Shown here: one piece after another, positions 19,925 to 28,922 of the stretch
Position numbering within the stretch: position 1 is the first letter of the stretch
How the letters are laid out: every line of letters begins with the position of its first letter
Source of the DNA: Clostridium bovifaecis
Lineage (GTDB): Bacteria; Bacillota; Clostridia; Clostridiales; Clostridiaceae
Assembly (NCBI GenBank): GCA_009738435.1
Contig: CP046522.1
Coordinates: 1,085,249-1,149,248 of the forward strand
Direction of reading: 5' to 3'
Length of the DNA stretch: 64,000 nt
Program-made: the position numbers and the translations under genes
The notes under the pieces: model-generated
What the model saw: the letters and a program-made list of their open reading frames with translations, nothing else
Databases searched by the model: none
Told to the model about the DNA's origin: nothing

Positions 19925-19945
19925 GATTACATTTGCTATGTAATC
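19925..19945 (+). promoter_or_regulatory. Perfect inverted repeat upstream of the acetoin-type operon, possible operator
   Basis: GATTACAT-TTGCT-ATGTAATC is a perfect 8-bp dyad with a 5-base centre, 45 bases before the first gene of the operon. No T-run follows, so it is not a terminator. It is a candidate site for the LuxR-type regulator at 26607 or another factor; I found no second copy in the window. Confidence 0.4.
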
Positions 19946-19989
19946 GATTTAAAATATGGTTATAAGGAAATTTCAAGGAGGTAATAGAG

Positions 19990-20220
19990 ATGACTGAAAT
20001 AATTGTACCTAGTTTAGGAATGTCAGGGATGGATGTGACCATTACTGCATGGTTCAAAGAAGAAGGTGATGCTGTAGAGAAGGGTGAACCACTATTTGAA
20101 ATTACTACAGAGAAATTAAATCAAGAAATAGAATCACCTGAATCAGGAGTATTGAAAAAAATATGTAAAAAAGAGGGCGATACTGCAGCTGTTGGAGAAT
20201 TAATTGCCATAATAGAATAA
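19990..20220 (+). CDS. Stand-alone lipoyl domain protein (E2 swinging arm)
   Basis: 76 residues forming a single lipoyl/biotinyl domain: EIIVPSLGMSG at the start, the lipoyl lysine in ITTEKLNQEIESP (K42), and a closing GELIAIIE strand. In acetoin or pyruvate dehydrogenases this domain is the N-terminal part of the E2 chain. Here it ends in its own TAA, and the catalytic E2 begins 16 bases later with its own AGGAG site, so the split is genuine rather than a frameshift. It should be lipoylated by the ligase at 18732 and shuttle the acyl group between E1, E2 and E3. AAGGAGG precedes the ATG. Confidence 0.92.
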   Translation: MTEIIVPSLGMSGMDVTITAWFKEEGDAVEKGEPLFEITTEKLNQEIESPESGVLKKICKKEGDTAAVGELIAIIE

Positions 20221-20236
20221 GGTTAGGAGAAGTTAT

Positions 20237-20932
20237 ATGGAGGAAAAAAGAATAAAACAAGTTAAGAAAATGATTGGAGCTAGAAAGCTGATAGCAGAAA
20301 GAATGGCAACAAGTTTAAGAGATTATCCACAAGGAACAGGATGCAAGAAAATTTGTATGGATGAAATATTAGCACTTAAGGATGAGCTCAAGAAGCAAAA
20401 TGAAAACGTGTCTGTTACATCAATACTTATAAAATTGGCCGCAGCAGCTCTACAGGAAAATCCACAGCTTAACTCCGCAGTAATAAACAATGAATTGATT
20501 ATTTATGATTCAGTGAATATAGGAGTTGGAATAGGACTACCGGAAGGAATAATGCTTGTTGTCATTAAAGAGGCACAGGATAAAGATATATTCCAGATTT
20601 CTGAGGAACTGCAGAGATTGATTACCCAGCTTAAGAGTAGAAAAATCAATTTCAAGGATATGCAGGGATCTACATTTACATTAAGCAATATAGGAATGTT
20701 TGATTTAGATGAAGTAACACCTTTCTTAAGTCCGCCAGAGACAGCCATATTATCTGTGGGTGCAACGAGAAAAATGCATGTTGTAAATGATGATGATACA
20801 ACAAGTATCAAAAGAATGGCTACATTCTGCACAACTGTAAATCATGCAGCTGTAGATGGAATGCATGGTGGTAAGTTCTTAATGACGTTCACAAAGTTAG
20901 CAAATAAACCTAAAGAATATATGGGTTTATAA
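20237..20932 (+). CDS. acoC: 2-oxo acid/acetoin dehydrogenase E2 catalytic domain (acyltransferase), lacking lipoyl and binding domains
   Basis: 231 residues, about the size of the trimeric E2 catalytic core alone. It opens with the core motif MIGARKLIAERMATSL and ends with the active site VNHAAVDGMHGG (H203, D207), which carries acyl transfer from lipoamide to CoA. There is no lipoyl domain (encoded just upstream) and no recognisable peripheral subunit-binding domain, which normally tethers E1 or E3. How the complex is held together is therefore open. Symbol given by context and homology; substrate specificity (acetoin, pyruvate or other) is inferred. Confidence 0.88.
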   Translation: MEEKRIKQVKKMIGARKLIAERMATSLRDYPQGTGCKKICMDEILALKDELKKQNENVSVTSILIKLAAAALQENPQLNSAVINNELIIYDSVNIGVGIGLPEGIMLVVIKEAQDKDIFQISEELQRLITQLKSRKINFKDMQGSTFTLSNIGMFDLDEVTPFLSPPETAILSVGATRKMHVVNDDDTTSIKRMATFCTTVNHAAVDGMHGGKFLMTFTKLANKPKEYMGL

Positions 20933-20953
20933 TAAAAAGGAGGTAATAGGATT

Positions 20954-21946
20954 ATGAGTTTTTCCAAAGAAGAGCTTTTAAAAATGCATGAATATTTGGT
21001 GTTCTCAAGGAAAATGGGTAATAAGATCATAGAGTATATCTATGCAGGTAAAATTGCAGGGGCAATTCACCCTCCATTAGGACAAGAAGCTATTTCAGCT
21101 GGTTTAATAATGGCTGCTGAAACTGCTGGGGTAAAAACACACAGCACAGCTACGCATCGTAATCAAGCAGTTATGGCAAAGAGAGCTGGATTAGATAGAT
21201 TTTTAGGAGAGTTACTTTGCCGTCAAACTGGGGTATGCGGAGGAGTAGCTGGAGAATATCATATGTGTGATTTTGAACTAGGGCTATTGCCAGCTCAAGG
21301 TGTTCTTGGTGGTTCATGGCCATATTCTGTAGGATATGCGTGGGCGCTAAAAAATGATGGCAAAGATGATGTGGTTTTGGCTGTATATGGTGATGGAGCA
21401 TGTAGTGAAGGTGCTACATACGAAGCCATGAATTTAGCAGCACTTTATAAGGTACCGGTTGTATTTGTAATTGAAAACAATGGTATTGCAATGACAACAC
21501 CACTTGAAAAAGAGTCACCAGTTGAAAATCTTTCAGTAAGAGCTCAAGCCTCAGGTATGAAGGGAATAACAGTAGATGGCAACGATGTAGTTGCTGTTAC
21601 AGAAGCGCTTCAGGAAGCCATTAAACTAGCACAAAAGGGAGAACCAAATGTAGTAGAGCTTAAAACTATTCGCTGGGAAGGACATTATGTAGGAGATAAT
21701 CAGTCTGTATATAGAGATTTAAGTTTCAGAGAAAACTTAGATGAGATTTGTCCTGTTAAGAAGATGGAAGCTAGATTGTTAGAATTGGGATATATTGATG
21801 AAGCCTATATCCAAGGAGTTCATGAAGAACAAGAAAAAATAGTAAGCGATGGATTTGCAAAAGCTTATGCAGCGCCTGCTCCAACTAAAGAACAAATATT
21901 AGATTATAATAAAATATACTCAAATGAAGCTGGAGGTGAAATTTAA
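20954..21946 (+). CDS. acoA: Acetoin dehydrogenase-type E1 alpha subunit (thiamine-PP dependent)
   Basis: 330 residues of the two-chain TPP-dependent E1. The TPP/Mg motif starts GDGACSEGATYEAMN (GDG at 146-148) and ends IENNGIAM. HPPLGQEAISAG near residue 40 and TATHRNQAVMAKRAGL are typical of AcoA/PdhA. It oxidatively cleaves its keto substrate and passes the acyl group to lipoamide. AGGAGG lies ahead of the ATG, and the stop codon overlaps the next start (TAATG), implying coupled translation with E1 beta. Acetoin is preferred over pyruvate because of the neighbouring AcoX-type gene. Confidence 0.88.
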   Translation: MSFSKEELLKMHEYLVFSRKMGNKIIEYIYAGKIAGAIHPPLGQEAISAGLIMAAETAGVKTHSTATHRNQAVMAKRAGLDRFLGELLCRQTGVCGGVAGEYHMCDFELGLLPAQGVLGGSWPYSVGYAWALKNDGKDDVVLAVYGDGACSEGATYEAMNLAALYKVPVVFVIENNGIAMTTPLEKESPVENLSVRAQASGMKGITVDGNDVVAVTEALQEAIKLAQKGEPNVVELKTIRWEGHYVGDNQSVYRDLSFRENLDEICPVKKMEARLLELGYIDEAYIQGVHEEQEKIVSDGFAKAYAAPAPTKEQILDYNKIYSNEAGGEI

Positions 21947-22923
21947 TGGCTAAAACATCAGTTGTAAAAGCTTTAATTGAAGCAGTTGCAGAAGAGATGA
22001 CAAGGGATGAAAAGGTCATCTGTATTGGTGAGGATATTGGTAAAAAGGGTGGTTCATGGGGAACATTTACTGGAATACAAGCCGCTTTTGGAGAAAACAG
22101 AGTGTTAGAAATGCCTATAGCTGAGCAAGGATATGCTACATTTGCAGTTGGAGCAGCAAATGCAGGATATAGACCAGTTGTTGAATTCATGTTTGCAGAC
22201 TTTGCTAGCTTAGGATTTGAAGCTATTGCAGACGTTGCAGCAAAATCACGTTTTAATTCTCAAGGAAAGAAAAGTTGCCCAGTTACCTATGTATTCCCAG
22301 CAGGTGGAGGAATGAAAGTAGGATGCCACCATTCTCAATCCGTTGAGGCTTGGTTTGCAAATATTCCTGGATTAAAGATAGTAGCACCAACTTATCCAGA
22401 AGATATAAAAGGATTGCTTAAAGCATCTATTCGTGATGATGACCCTGTATTATTTATGTATCCAAAGGGATTCTTAGGAAAGATAGAAGATATACCAGAG
22501 GATAAAGAATGCTATATTCCTCTTACCAATGCAGGTAAAGTTGTTAAAGAGGGTGAGGATATCACAATAATATCATGGCATCGTACTTTAGACAAAGTAA
22601 TTACAGCAGCAGAGACATTGGAAAAGGAAGGAATAAGTGTAGAAGTTATTGATCCAAGAGTGCTTGTTCCTTTAGATAAAGAAACTATTATAAAATCTGT
22701 AAGAAAAACTGGAAAAGTTGTTATAGCTCACGAAGCGCCAAAGCGTGGTGGATATAGTGGAGAGATTGCAGCTGTTATTACTGAAGAATGTTTTGACGCA
22801 TTAAAGGCGCCTATTATACGTGTAGGATCAGCAAATGGAATTATTCCTTTTGGGCTTGGAGAAGAGCATGTATATCCTACAGAGGTTGATATTATAGAAG
22901 CAGTTAAAAAAATTACAAAGTAG
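21946..22923 (+). CDS. acoB: Acetoin dehydrogenase-type E1 beta subunit
   Basis: 325 residues; partner of the alpha subunit, forming the TPP pocket and the transketolase C-terminal domain. Family motifs include GEDIGKKGGSWG near residue 28, EQGYATFAVGAANAGYRPVVEFMF, and GCHHSQSVEAWFANIPGLK. Length is normal. Start overlaps the alpha stop. A strong palindromic hairpin follows the gene, before the SDR gene. Confidence 0.9.
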   Translation: MAKTSVVKALIEAVAEEMTRDEKVICIGEDIGKKGGSWGTFTGIQAAFGENRVLEMPIAEQGYATFAVGAANAGYRPVVEFMFADFASLGFEAIADVAAKSRFNSQGKKSCPVTYVFPAGGGMKVGCHHSQSVEAWFANIPGLKIVAPTYPEDIKGLLKASIRDDDPVLFMYPKGFLGKIEDIPEDKECYIPLTNAGKVVKEGEDITIISWHRTLDKVITAAETLEKEGISVEVIDPRVLVPLDKETIIKSVRKTGKVVIAHEAPKRGGYSGEIAAVITEECFDALKAPIIRVGSANGIIPFGLGEEHVYPTEVDIIEAVKKITK

Positions 22924-22933
22924 AATTTAATGA

Positions 22934-22963
22934 ATACAGAACTCTGGCACCAGAGTTCTGTAT
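22934..22963 (+). promoter_or_regulatory. Perfect 14-bp intra-operon hairpin without T-tract
   Basis: ATACAGAACTCTGG (22934-22947) and CCAGAGTTCTGTAT (22950-22963) are perfect complements around CA. The sequence after it is CACTAAAAGG rather than a T-run, so it is more likely an RNA processing or stabilising structure, or a protein site, than a terminator. Confidence 0.55.
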
Positions 22964-22997
22964 CACTAAAAGGCGAAATTTTTAAGGGGGGAAAGTT

Positions 22998-23811
22998 GTG
23001 TCCATAAAGTATGATTATAGAGGTAAAAATGTTGTTGTTACAGGAGCTGCAAAAGGATTAGGCAAGGCAATAGCAACAAAGTTTGCTGAAGCAGGTGCAA
23101 ATCTTGCTATAGTAGATTTTGATGGGGAAAGTGGACTAAAGACTGCAGAAGAATTAAAATCAATGGGCTCAAAAGTAATATTTCACAAAACTGATATATC
23201 AAATGTGGATAGTGTTAATGAGATGGCTAAAGAAGTACTTGATACGTTTGGCACTGTAGATATCTTAGTAAATAATGCTGGAACATCACCAAAATTTGTA
23301 GGGCCACCACTACCTACTTTAGATTCAGAGGATTGGCAGAGGGTTTACAATGTCAATGTAGTAGGAATGGTAAATGTTTGTAAGGCATTTTACAAAAATT
23401 TTTATGTTAAAAAGAGTGGAAAGATTGTAAACATTGCTTCTATTGCTGGATTTATGCCAACACCTGTTATTCCACAATATGCTGCCTCAAAGGCTGCAGC
23501 AATGAATTTTACTCATGCTCTAGCTCAGGAAATGGGCAATTTTAATGTTAATGTTAACTGCGTAAATCCAGGATATATATACAGACATATATGTGCACAA
23601 TGGATTAAAAATTAAGAATGCTTTGCCTCACTTATTCCAGGATTGTGAAACCAGTGAAGAGGTAGTAAATAAAATGGCAAGAGATTCTGTGTTACACAGA
23701 GCACAGGAACCAGATGATATAGCTTATGCTGTACTATTCCTTGCTTCAGATGAAGCCAAAAACATTACAGGTCAATCTTTAAATGTAGATTCAGGTAAGA
23801 TTCTTAGGTAA
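22998..23811 (+). pseudogene. Short-chain dehydrogenase/reductase, frameshifted
   Basis: A GTG start behind AAGGGGGG opens a Rossmann SDR: GAAKGLGKAIA (cofactor loop), NNAGTSP, catalytic Ser in IVNIASIAG and YAASK as the YxxxK motif. The frame stops at 23615. The C-terminal ~70 residues (KNALPHLFQDCETSEEVV to LNVDSGKILR) continue in the next frame to 23811. Removing one A from the AAAAA run at 23609-23613 joins them into the usual ~270 residues. It is either truncated or a base-calling error. In an acetoin-type operon it would interconvert a diol or alcohol and its ketone. Confidence 0.85.
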
Positions 23812-23825
23812 AGTAGGGTGAAAAA

Positions 23826-25160
23826 ATGTTTCAACAAGAGTATAAGAGAAAGTTAATAGATGTATATGAAGCGGTGAATAAGATAAAGTCAAATGATTTT
23901 ATTATTACTGGCAACGTAGCTGCAGAGCCCCTTACTTTTATGGAAAACATGAACATTCTGAAAGATAATGGGGTTGAAAATGTTACATTGATAAATTTGT
24001 TACCATTAAAAAATTTTGACTTTTACTCTAATCCAAGTTATATAGGTGTATTAAATTTTGAAAGCATGTTTTATTCAAAGTTCCTTAGTCCAGTGCATAA
24101 AGCAGGAAGAATAACCTTTACACCAAATCACTTGAGAAATTGTGGTGTGGATAAGATGTATTATTTAGACCACAATAAAAAACCTTTAAATATTTATGTA
24201 TTAGCTGTAACGCCTATGGATAAACATGGGTATTTTACATCTAGTTCTTATGGATTGTTTAATAGAGACGTTCTGAAAAAGGCAGATATGGTTATAGTAG
24301 AAATCAATCCTAATGCCCCAAGGACCTTTGGTGATACTCAAATACACATAAACGAAGTGGATTATATCTTTGAAGGAAAAGGCGATATTATTTATGCTCC
24401 ATCTAAAAAAGTAAATGATGATGATCGAAAAATAGGAAAATACATTTCAGAATTAGTAAATGATGGAGACACTATACAGCTAGGTATAGGAGGAATTCCA
24501 ACAGCTTCAGCCATGGAGCTAAAGGATAAAAAAGATCTAGGGATTCATACTGAAATGCTGAATGACGGATTAGTATACCTATGCAAAAATGGAGTTGTGA
24601 CAAATAGAAAGAAAAATTATTTTCCAGATAAAATCGTAACTACTTTCACGCTAGGTTCTAAGGAAACTTATGATTTTATTGATGATAATGTTGGTGTTTT
24701 ACACTTAGATGTTAAGAAGGCAAACTCACCTTATGTAATTGCACAAAATGATAATATGGTATCTGTTAATACCACCCTTCAAATTGACTTGATGGGACAA
24801 TGTGCATCAGAGGCCGTTGGAACTAATCAAATTAGCGGAAGTGGAGGACAAGTGGATACTGCTGTGGGAGCTAAGATGTCCAAGAATGGAAGATCTATTA
24901 TTGCATTACATTCTACAGCTATGATAAAAACAGGCGATGGAAAAGAAAAAAGGAGGATATCAACTATTGTACCAGTGCATGAAGCAGGTACGATTATTAC
25001 TATGTGTAGAGCAGATGTAGATTTTGTTGTAACAGAGAATGGAATAGCAGCCTTAAGAGGAGCTTCTTTAAGGGAGAGAGCAAAGTCATTAATAAACATT
25101 GCACACCCAGACTTTAGAGACGAGCTAACAGAAATGGCTAAGAGGTATAACTATATTTAA
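23826..25160 (+). CDS. Acetyl-CoA hydrolase/CoA-transferase family protein (4-hydroxybutyrate CoA-transferase type)
   Basis: 444 residues of the Cat1/Cat2/AbfT family, which move CoA between an acyl-CoA and a free acid. The candidate catalytic glutamate is in GIHTEMLNDG (E243), and GSGGQVDTAVGAKMSKNGRS and a C-terminal VTENGIAALRGASLRERA complete the family pattern. The gene starts 14 bases after the SDR gene. In context it could recycle the acid made by the downstream aldehyde:ferredoxin oxidoreductase into its CoA ester, or release acetate from acetyl-CoA. Exact acyl substrate unknown. Confidence 0.88.
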   Translation: MFQQEYKRKLIDVYEAVNKIKSNDFIITGNVAAEPLTFMENMNILKDNGVENVTLINLLPLKNFDFYSNPSYIGVLNFESMFYSKFLSPVHKAGRITFTPNHLRNCGVDKMYYLDHNKKPLNIYVLAVTPMDKHGYFTSSSYGLFNRDVLKKADMVIVEINPNAPRTFGDTQIHINEVDYIFEGKGDIIYAPSKKVNDDDRKIGKYISELVNDGDTIQLGIGGIPTASAMELKDKKDLGIHTEMLNDGLVYLCKNGVVTNRKKNYFPDKIVTTFTLGSKETYDFIDDNVGVLHLDVKKANSPYVIAQNDNMVSVNTTLQIDLMGQCASEAVGTNQISGSGGQVDTAVGAKMSKNGRSIIALHSTAMIKTGDGKEKRRISTIVPVHEAGTIITMCRADVDFVVTENGIAALRGASLRERAKSLINIAHPDFRDELTEMAKRYNYI

Positions 25161-25180
25161 AGGATGAAGTAGGTGAAGAT

Positions 25181-26557
25181 ATGAAAATAGCAGTAATAGG
25201 AGGAGGCCCAGGAGGGTATGAAGCAGCGATATATGCTGCAAAATGTGGTGCCGAAGTAACCTTAATTGAAAAAGAAAAAGTTGGTGGAACATGCCTTAAT
25301 AGAGGATGCATTCCTACAAAAGCCTTATTGGCATCTTCAGATAAATTAAGCACAGTCCTTGGAGTGAAAAAGTTTGGAATACAAGTGAATGGAGAAGTTA
25401 GTGCTGATTTTTCATGTATTATGCAGCGAAAAAGTAAAGTAGTACAAGGACTAGTTAATGGTGTTCAATTTTTATTACAGAGCAATAAAGTTAGTCTAAT
25501 AAATGGATTTGGGAAATTGAAGGATAAAAATACTATTGAAGTAGAAAAAGCAGACGGAAATATAGAAGAAGTTAAGGCTGATAAGATAATATTAGCTACA
25601 GGTTCTATCCCTGTTGTACCAGAGTTTTTAAAATATGATGGTAAAAGGGTCATTACTAGTGATGAAGCTTTAGAACTAGAGAATATTCCAGCTTCAATGA
25701 TTATTGTTGGTGGAGGTGTCATTGGATGCGAAATAGGGCAATTTCTTAAAAAGATGGGAACTGAAGTTACTATAGTAGAAATGATGCCTCACATTTTACC
25801 ATCAGAAGATCCAGATGTAGCAAAACAACTAGAAAAACAGTTTAGAAAAGACAAGATTAAAGTTCATGCTGGAGATGGGATATTAGAGGTTAATGTTGAA
25901 GAAAATAGTGTAAAAGTTCTTCTTCAGAGTGGAAAGGAATTAGAAGCTGAATATCTGCTGGTTTCAGTAGGGAGAAAACCTTATACTGAAGGTTTAAGCC
26001 TGGAAGATATGGGAGTGGAAAGGGATAACAGAGGGCGAGTTTCTGTAAATGAGCATTTACAAACAAAAGTAGAAAATATTTATGCAATTGGAGACATAAT
26101 CGATACTCCTTTCCTAGCTCATGTAGCTTCAAAAGAGGGTTTAATAGCTGTAGATAATGCGCTGGGGAGTAATAAAAAGGTTAGCTATAAGGCTGTTCCC
26201 AGATGTGTATACACCTATCCAGAGATTGCAGCAGTAGGGTTGACTGAAGAACAATTAAAAACAAAAAATAGAGAATATGCAACAGGTATATTTAACTTTG
26301 TTGGTCTAGGTAAAGCTAAAGCTGCTGAAGAAACAGAAGGCTTTGTAAAGGTGATTGTGGATAAGGAAGATAAACTCCTAGGTGCAGCTATTGTAGGCTC
26401 ACATGCCACAGATATGATGCAAGTATTGACACTAGCAATAGAATTAGGGCTAACAGCTGAAACCGTTGGAGATTCTATTTTTCCTCATCCTACTATGTCA
26501 GAAGCTATTATGGAAGCATTACACGATGTTCATAAAAAAAGTATTCATAAGGCATGA
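25181..26557 (+). CDS. lpdA: Dihydrolipoamide dehydrogenase (E3)
   Basis: 458-residue FAD/NAD disulphide oxidoreductase that reoxidises dihydrolipoamide. The FAD-binding GGGPGGYEAA lies at the N-terminus, the redox pair is in GGTCLNRGCIPTK (C38, C43), an NAD-binding GGGVIGCEIG follows, and the C-terminal interface carries HPTMSEAIMEALHD with the catalytic His. No lipoyl domain is fused to it, unlike some clostridial E3 proteins, which agrees with the separate lipoyl protein at 19990. It closes the first part of the operon; the next gene is on the other strand. Confidence 0.95.
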   Translation: MKIAVIGGGPGGYEAAIYAAKCGAEVTLIEKEKVGGTCLNRGCIPTKALLASSDKLSTVLGVKKFGIQVNGEVSADFSCIMQRKSKVVQGLVNGVQFLLQSNKVSLINGFGKLKDKNTIEVEKADGNIEEVKADKIILATGSIPVVPEFLKYDGKRVITSDEALELENIPASMIIVGGGVIGCEIGQFLKKMGTEVTIVEMMPHILPSEDPDVAKQLEKQFRKDKIKVHAGDGILEVNVEENSVKVLLQSGKELEAEYLLVSVGRKPYTEGLSLEDMGVERDNRGRVSVNEHLQTKVENIYAIGDIIDTPFLAHVASKEGLIAVDNALGSNKKVSYKAVPRCVYTYPEIAAVGLTEEQLKTKNREYATGIFNFVGLGKAKAAEETEGFVKVIVDKEDKLLGAAIVGSHATDMMQVLTLAIELGLTAETVGDSIFPHPTMSEAIMEALHDVHKKSIHKA

Positions 26558-26606
26558 CAGAAAGCTTATAAAGGTATCGGTGAATATGTATGGATAAATA
26601 TCATCA

Positions 26607-27710
26607 TCACTTTATAAGCTTGGACATAAGAGAGGTACGATTATTGACATCTAGCTTTTTAAAGATATTATTGATATGGGATTTTACAGTAAATACACTT
26701 ATAAAAAGCTTATCAGATATTTCTTGATTATTATGCCCTTGAAAAATAAGTTCAATAATCTCGGCCTCTCTTTTGGTAAAATCGAATTCTTTTATTAGCT
26801 TGACTACATCTGGCTTAGTTTTTAGCTTAGGAGTAGAAAGCTGATTGGAATTGTGAATAATGTTCATAAAGTAATATTTATTAATTAAGCCATTATTAAT
26901 AACTGTATCCAAAGTAATTCTAATTTGATATCCTTTTAAGTCAACAAATACAGGTTCAGTGATTTCAGCTAAAATGATTTTAAGCTGCTTTTCAATAAGT
27001 ACAATAAGGGTATCCACTAGAGAAGATAAATCTGTTGTTTTTGTTATCTGTGTAGCATAGTTTAGAAAAGCATTATTATAAAGGCGAATCTTGTAATCTT
27101 GGTCTATGATGATAAATCCATAGTCTAGAAAATTATTATACTTTTGAATTAGCTGAACTGTATCATTTTGATTGATATACATTTTATATTGCTTAACAGA
27201 ATTTGTGAATATATTACTTATATGTTTAAGAAGCTCCAGTTCTTTTTCTGAAAAGTCACCTTCATCATAGGTTTTAAAGATGTTTAAAACATGTAAGGGA
27301 ACATCACTAGTAAAAATAGCAGATTGATAAGCTATGTTTTCGCTTATTAAAAATTGACCATACTCTGTTTTAAGAAAATCATTTAAAGGCATAAAGTCTC
27401 TTGTAATCATAAAATGATCTGCTTTATTTTTTCTGTTCTTTGGCTTTGAATTGTTTTTAAATATGTCTTTTTTATAATAGGTGTTTTTGTAATCGTTTAA
27501 AACCTTGGTTTGGATACTTTTGCTTATGATTGATTTGACATAATCATCATCCTTATTTTTATCAAATATGGTATACACAGTTAGCTTATAGTCAAAGATG
27601 TCAGAGATTGCGTTTAACATGTTTGAGATGAAATCGTCATAGTTACTATTAATAGAATTAGAGAATATAAGCAGCTTTTCAAACTCTTCTGCAGATAATA
27701 ATGAATTCAT
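26607..27710 (-). CDS. LuxR-family transcriptional regulator
   Basis: 367 residues with a C-terminal LuxR/FixJ helix-turn-helix (FTKREAEIIELIFQGHNNQE then VFTVKSHINNIFKKL, from ~305). The N-terminal part has no phosphoacceptor receiver domain; residues ~1-180 look GAF-like (ending LLKHISNIFTNSVKQYK) and ~190-290 PAS-like (FIIIDQDYKIRLYNNAFLNY). This layout suggests direct sensing of a small molecule. It is divergent from the dehydrogenase at 27806 and convergent with lpdA, in the middle of the catabolic island, and so is the obvious candidate regulator. Confidence 0.85.
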   Translation of the reverse strand: MNSLLSAEEFEKLLIFSNSINSNYDDFISNMLNAISDIFDYKLTVYTIFDKNKDDDYVKSIISKSIQTKVLNDYKNTYYKKDIFKNNSKPKNRKNKADHFMITRDFMPLNDFLKTEYGQFLISENIAYQSAIFTSDVPLHVLNIFKTYDEGDFSEKELELLKHISNIFTNSVKQYKMYINQNDTVQLIQKYNNFLDYGFIIIDQDYKIRLYNNAFLNYATQITKTTDLSSLVDTLIVLIEKQLKIILAEITEPVFVDLKGYQIRITLDTVINNGLINKYYFMNIIHNSNQLSTPKLKTKPDVVKLIKEFDFTKREAEIIELIFQGHNNQEISDKLFISVFTVKSHINNIFKKLDVNNRTSLMSKLIK

Positions 27711-27805
27711 ATACCCACTCCCTTAACCCCTCAATCTTATAGATTACTATTATTATATCATTAAAAAGTAAATAAATGTATTTATTTTATAAGGAGATTG
27801 ATATT

Positions 27806-28873
27806 ATGATAAGAAAATTTAAAACCCCATTATATTATATTCAAGGTCAAGGTGTATTAAGTGATTTACCAACTATGGCAGGAGCTTTTGGCAAAAAAAT
27901 CATTATTTTTACAGACTCAATAATCAAAAATGTTATAGGAGATTCAATAGAAAAAGGCTTTAACAATACTGAATTAGATTTTAAAGTACAACTGATTGAA
28001 GGCATCTGTACACATGCAACTATTGATAAGGCAGTAAAATATGCATCAGATTTCGAGGCGGATGCGGTTATAGGGGTTGGTGGTGGAGCTGTTATGGATA
28101 TAGCAAGATCTTCATCCCATAAACTAAGATTACCTCTACTTTTATGTCCAACAACAGCTAGTACAAATGCACCTTTTACAGCCATAGCTGTTATTAATGA
28201 TGAACATGGACACATGGTAGACGCATTATTTACACCATTCCCACCAATGGCTGTTGCAGCAGACACAGGAGTCATAATTAAAGCACCTACACGTTTTTTA
28301 AGAGCAGGAATTGGTGATGCTATGTCAAGTGTTATAGAGCTTATGGAAGTAAATAAGAGTAATGATTCAAGCTTCCTAAAAAGAATATCCAATATTGCAT
28401 ATAGAATGAGTAAGGATATATATAAGATTTTATTAGAAGAGGGGAGAGATGCAGTAATAGCTTCTGATAGTGGAAGTGTTTCATCAGCTTTTGAAAATGT
28501 AGTTGAAGCTATTGTATTCTCAGCTGCAGCTGGAAGTATTAGCTTATCTCATGCGCTATACGAAGGATTTAGACAATTACCAGAGTGTGACAAGATGATG
28601 CATGGAGAGATTGTTGCCTTTTGCTCCCTAGTTCAATTGAATATTACAGAAGAAAAAGAAATGTTTAGGGAATGTTATAGCTTATACAAGAGTATAGGAC
28701 TACCAGTAACTTTAAAAGACTTGAATGTTAATAGAGAGTTATTAGAAGAAGATTATGAAGCTATTGTTGGTGCTACATTTAAGAGTCCATGTATGGCAAA
28801 CTGGGTTAAAGATAAAAGGTCAGAGGATATAGTTAACGCTATAAAGTTTGTGGATGCTTATGGAAGAGAATAA
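27806..28873 (+). CDS. Iron/zinc-containing alcohol dehydrogenase, glycerol dehydrogenase (GldA) type
   Basis: 355 residues from the ATG at 27806, which has AAGGAG upstream; the ATG ten codons earlier lies before that site. The NAD-binding GVGGGAVMDIA and the metal ligands are intact: D171 (GIGDA), H249 (HALYEGF) and H266 (MMHGEIVAF). GldA-type enzymes oxidise vicinal diols such as glycerol, 1,2-propanediol or 2,3-butanediol. Within an acetoin-type island, a butanediol/acetoin conversion is a reasonable guess. It is divergent from the LuxR regulator. Confidence 0.85.
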   Translation: MIRKFKTPLYYIQGQGVLSDLPTMAGAFGKKIIIFTDSIIKNVIGDSIEKGFNNTELDFKVQLIEGICTHATIDKAVKYASDFEADAVIGVGGGAVMDIARSSSHKLRLPLLLCPTTASTNAPFTAIAVINDEHGHMVDALFTPFPPMAVAADTGVIIKAPTRFLRAGIGDAMSSVIELMEVNKSNDSSFLKRISNIAYRMSKDIYKILLEEGRDAVIASDSGSVSSAFENVVEAIVFSAAAGSISLSHALYEGFRQLPECDKMMHGEIVAFCSLVQLNITEEKEMFRECYSLYKSIGLPVTLKDLNVNRELLEEDYEAIVGATFKSPCMANWVKDKRSEDIVNAIKFVDAYGRE

Positions 28874-28922
28874 TTAGAGCCCATAAGTTAATTTCAATGA
28901 AGAGTAGTTTAGAGGTGATAGT

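Noticed and set aside
27847..28392. 181-codon open frame on the minus strand
   Set aside because: Exact shadow of the GldA-like gene; composition and motifs support only the plus-strand frame.
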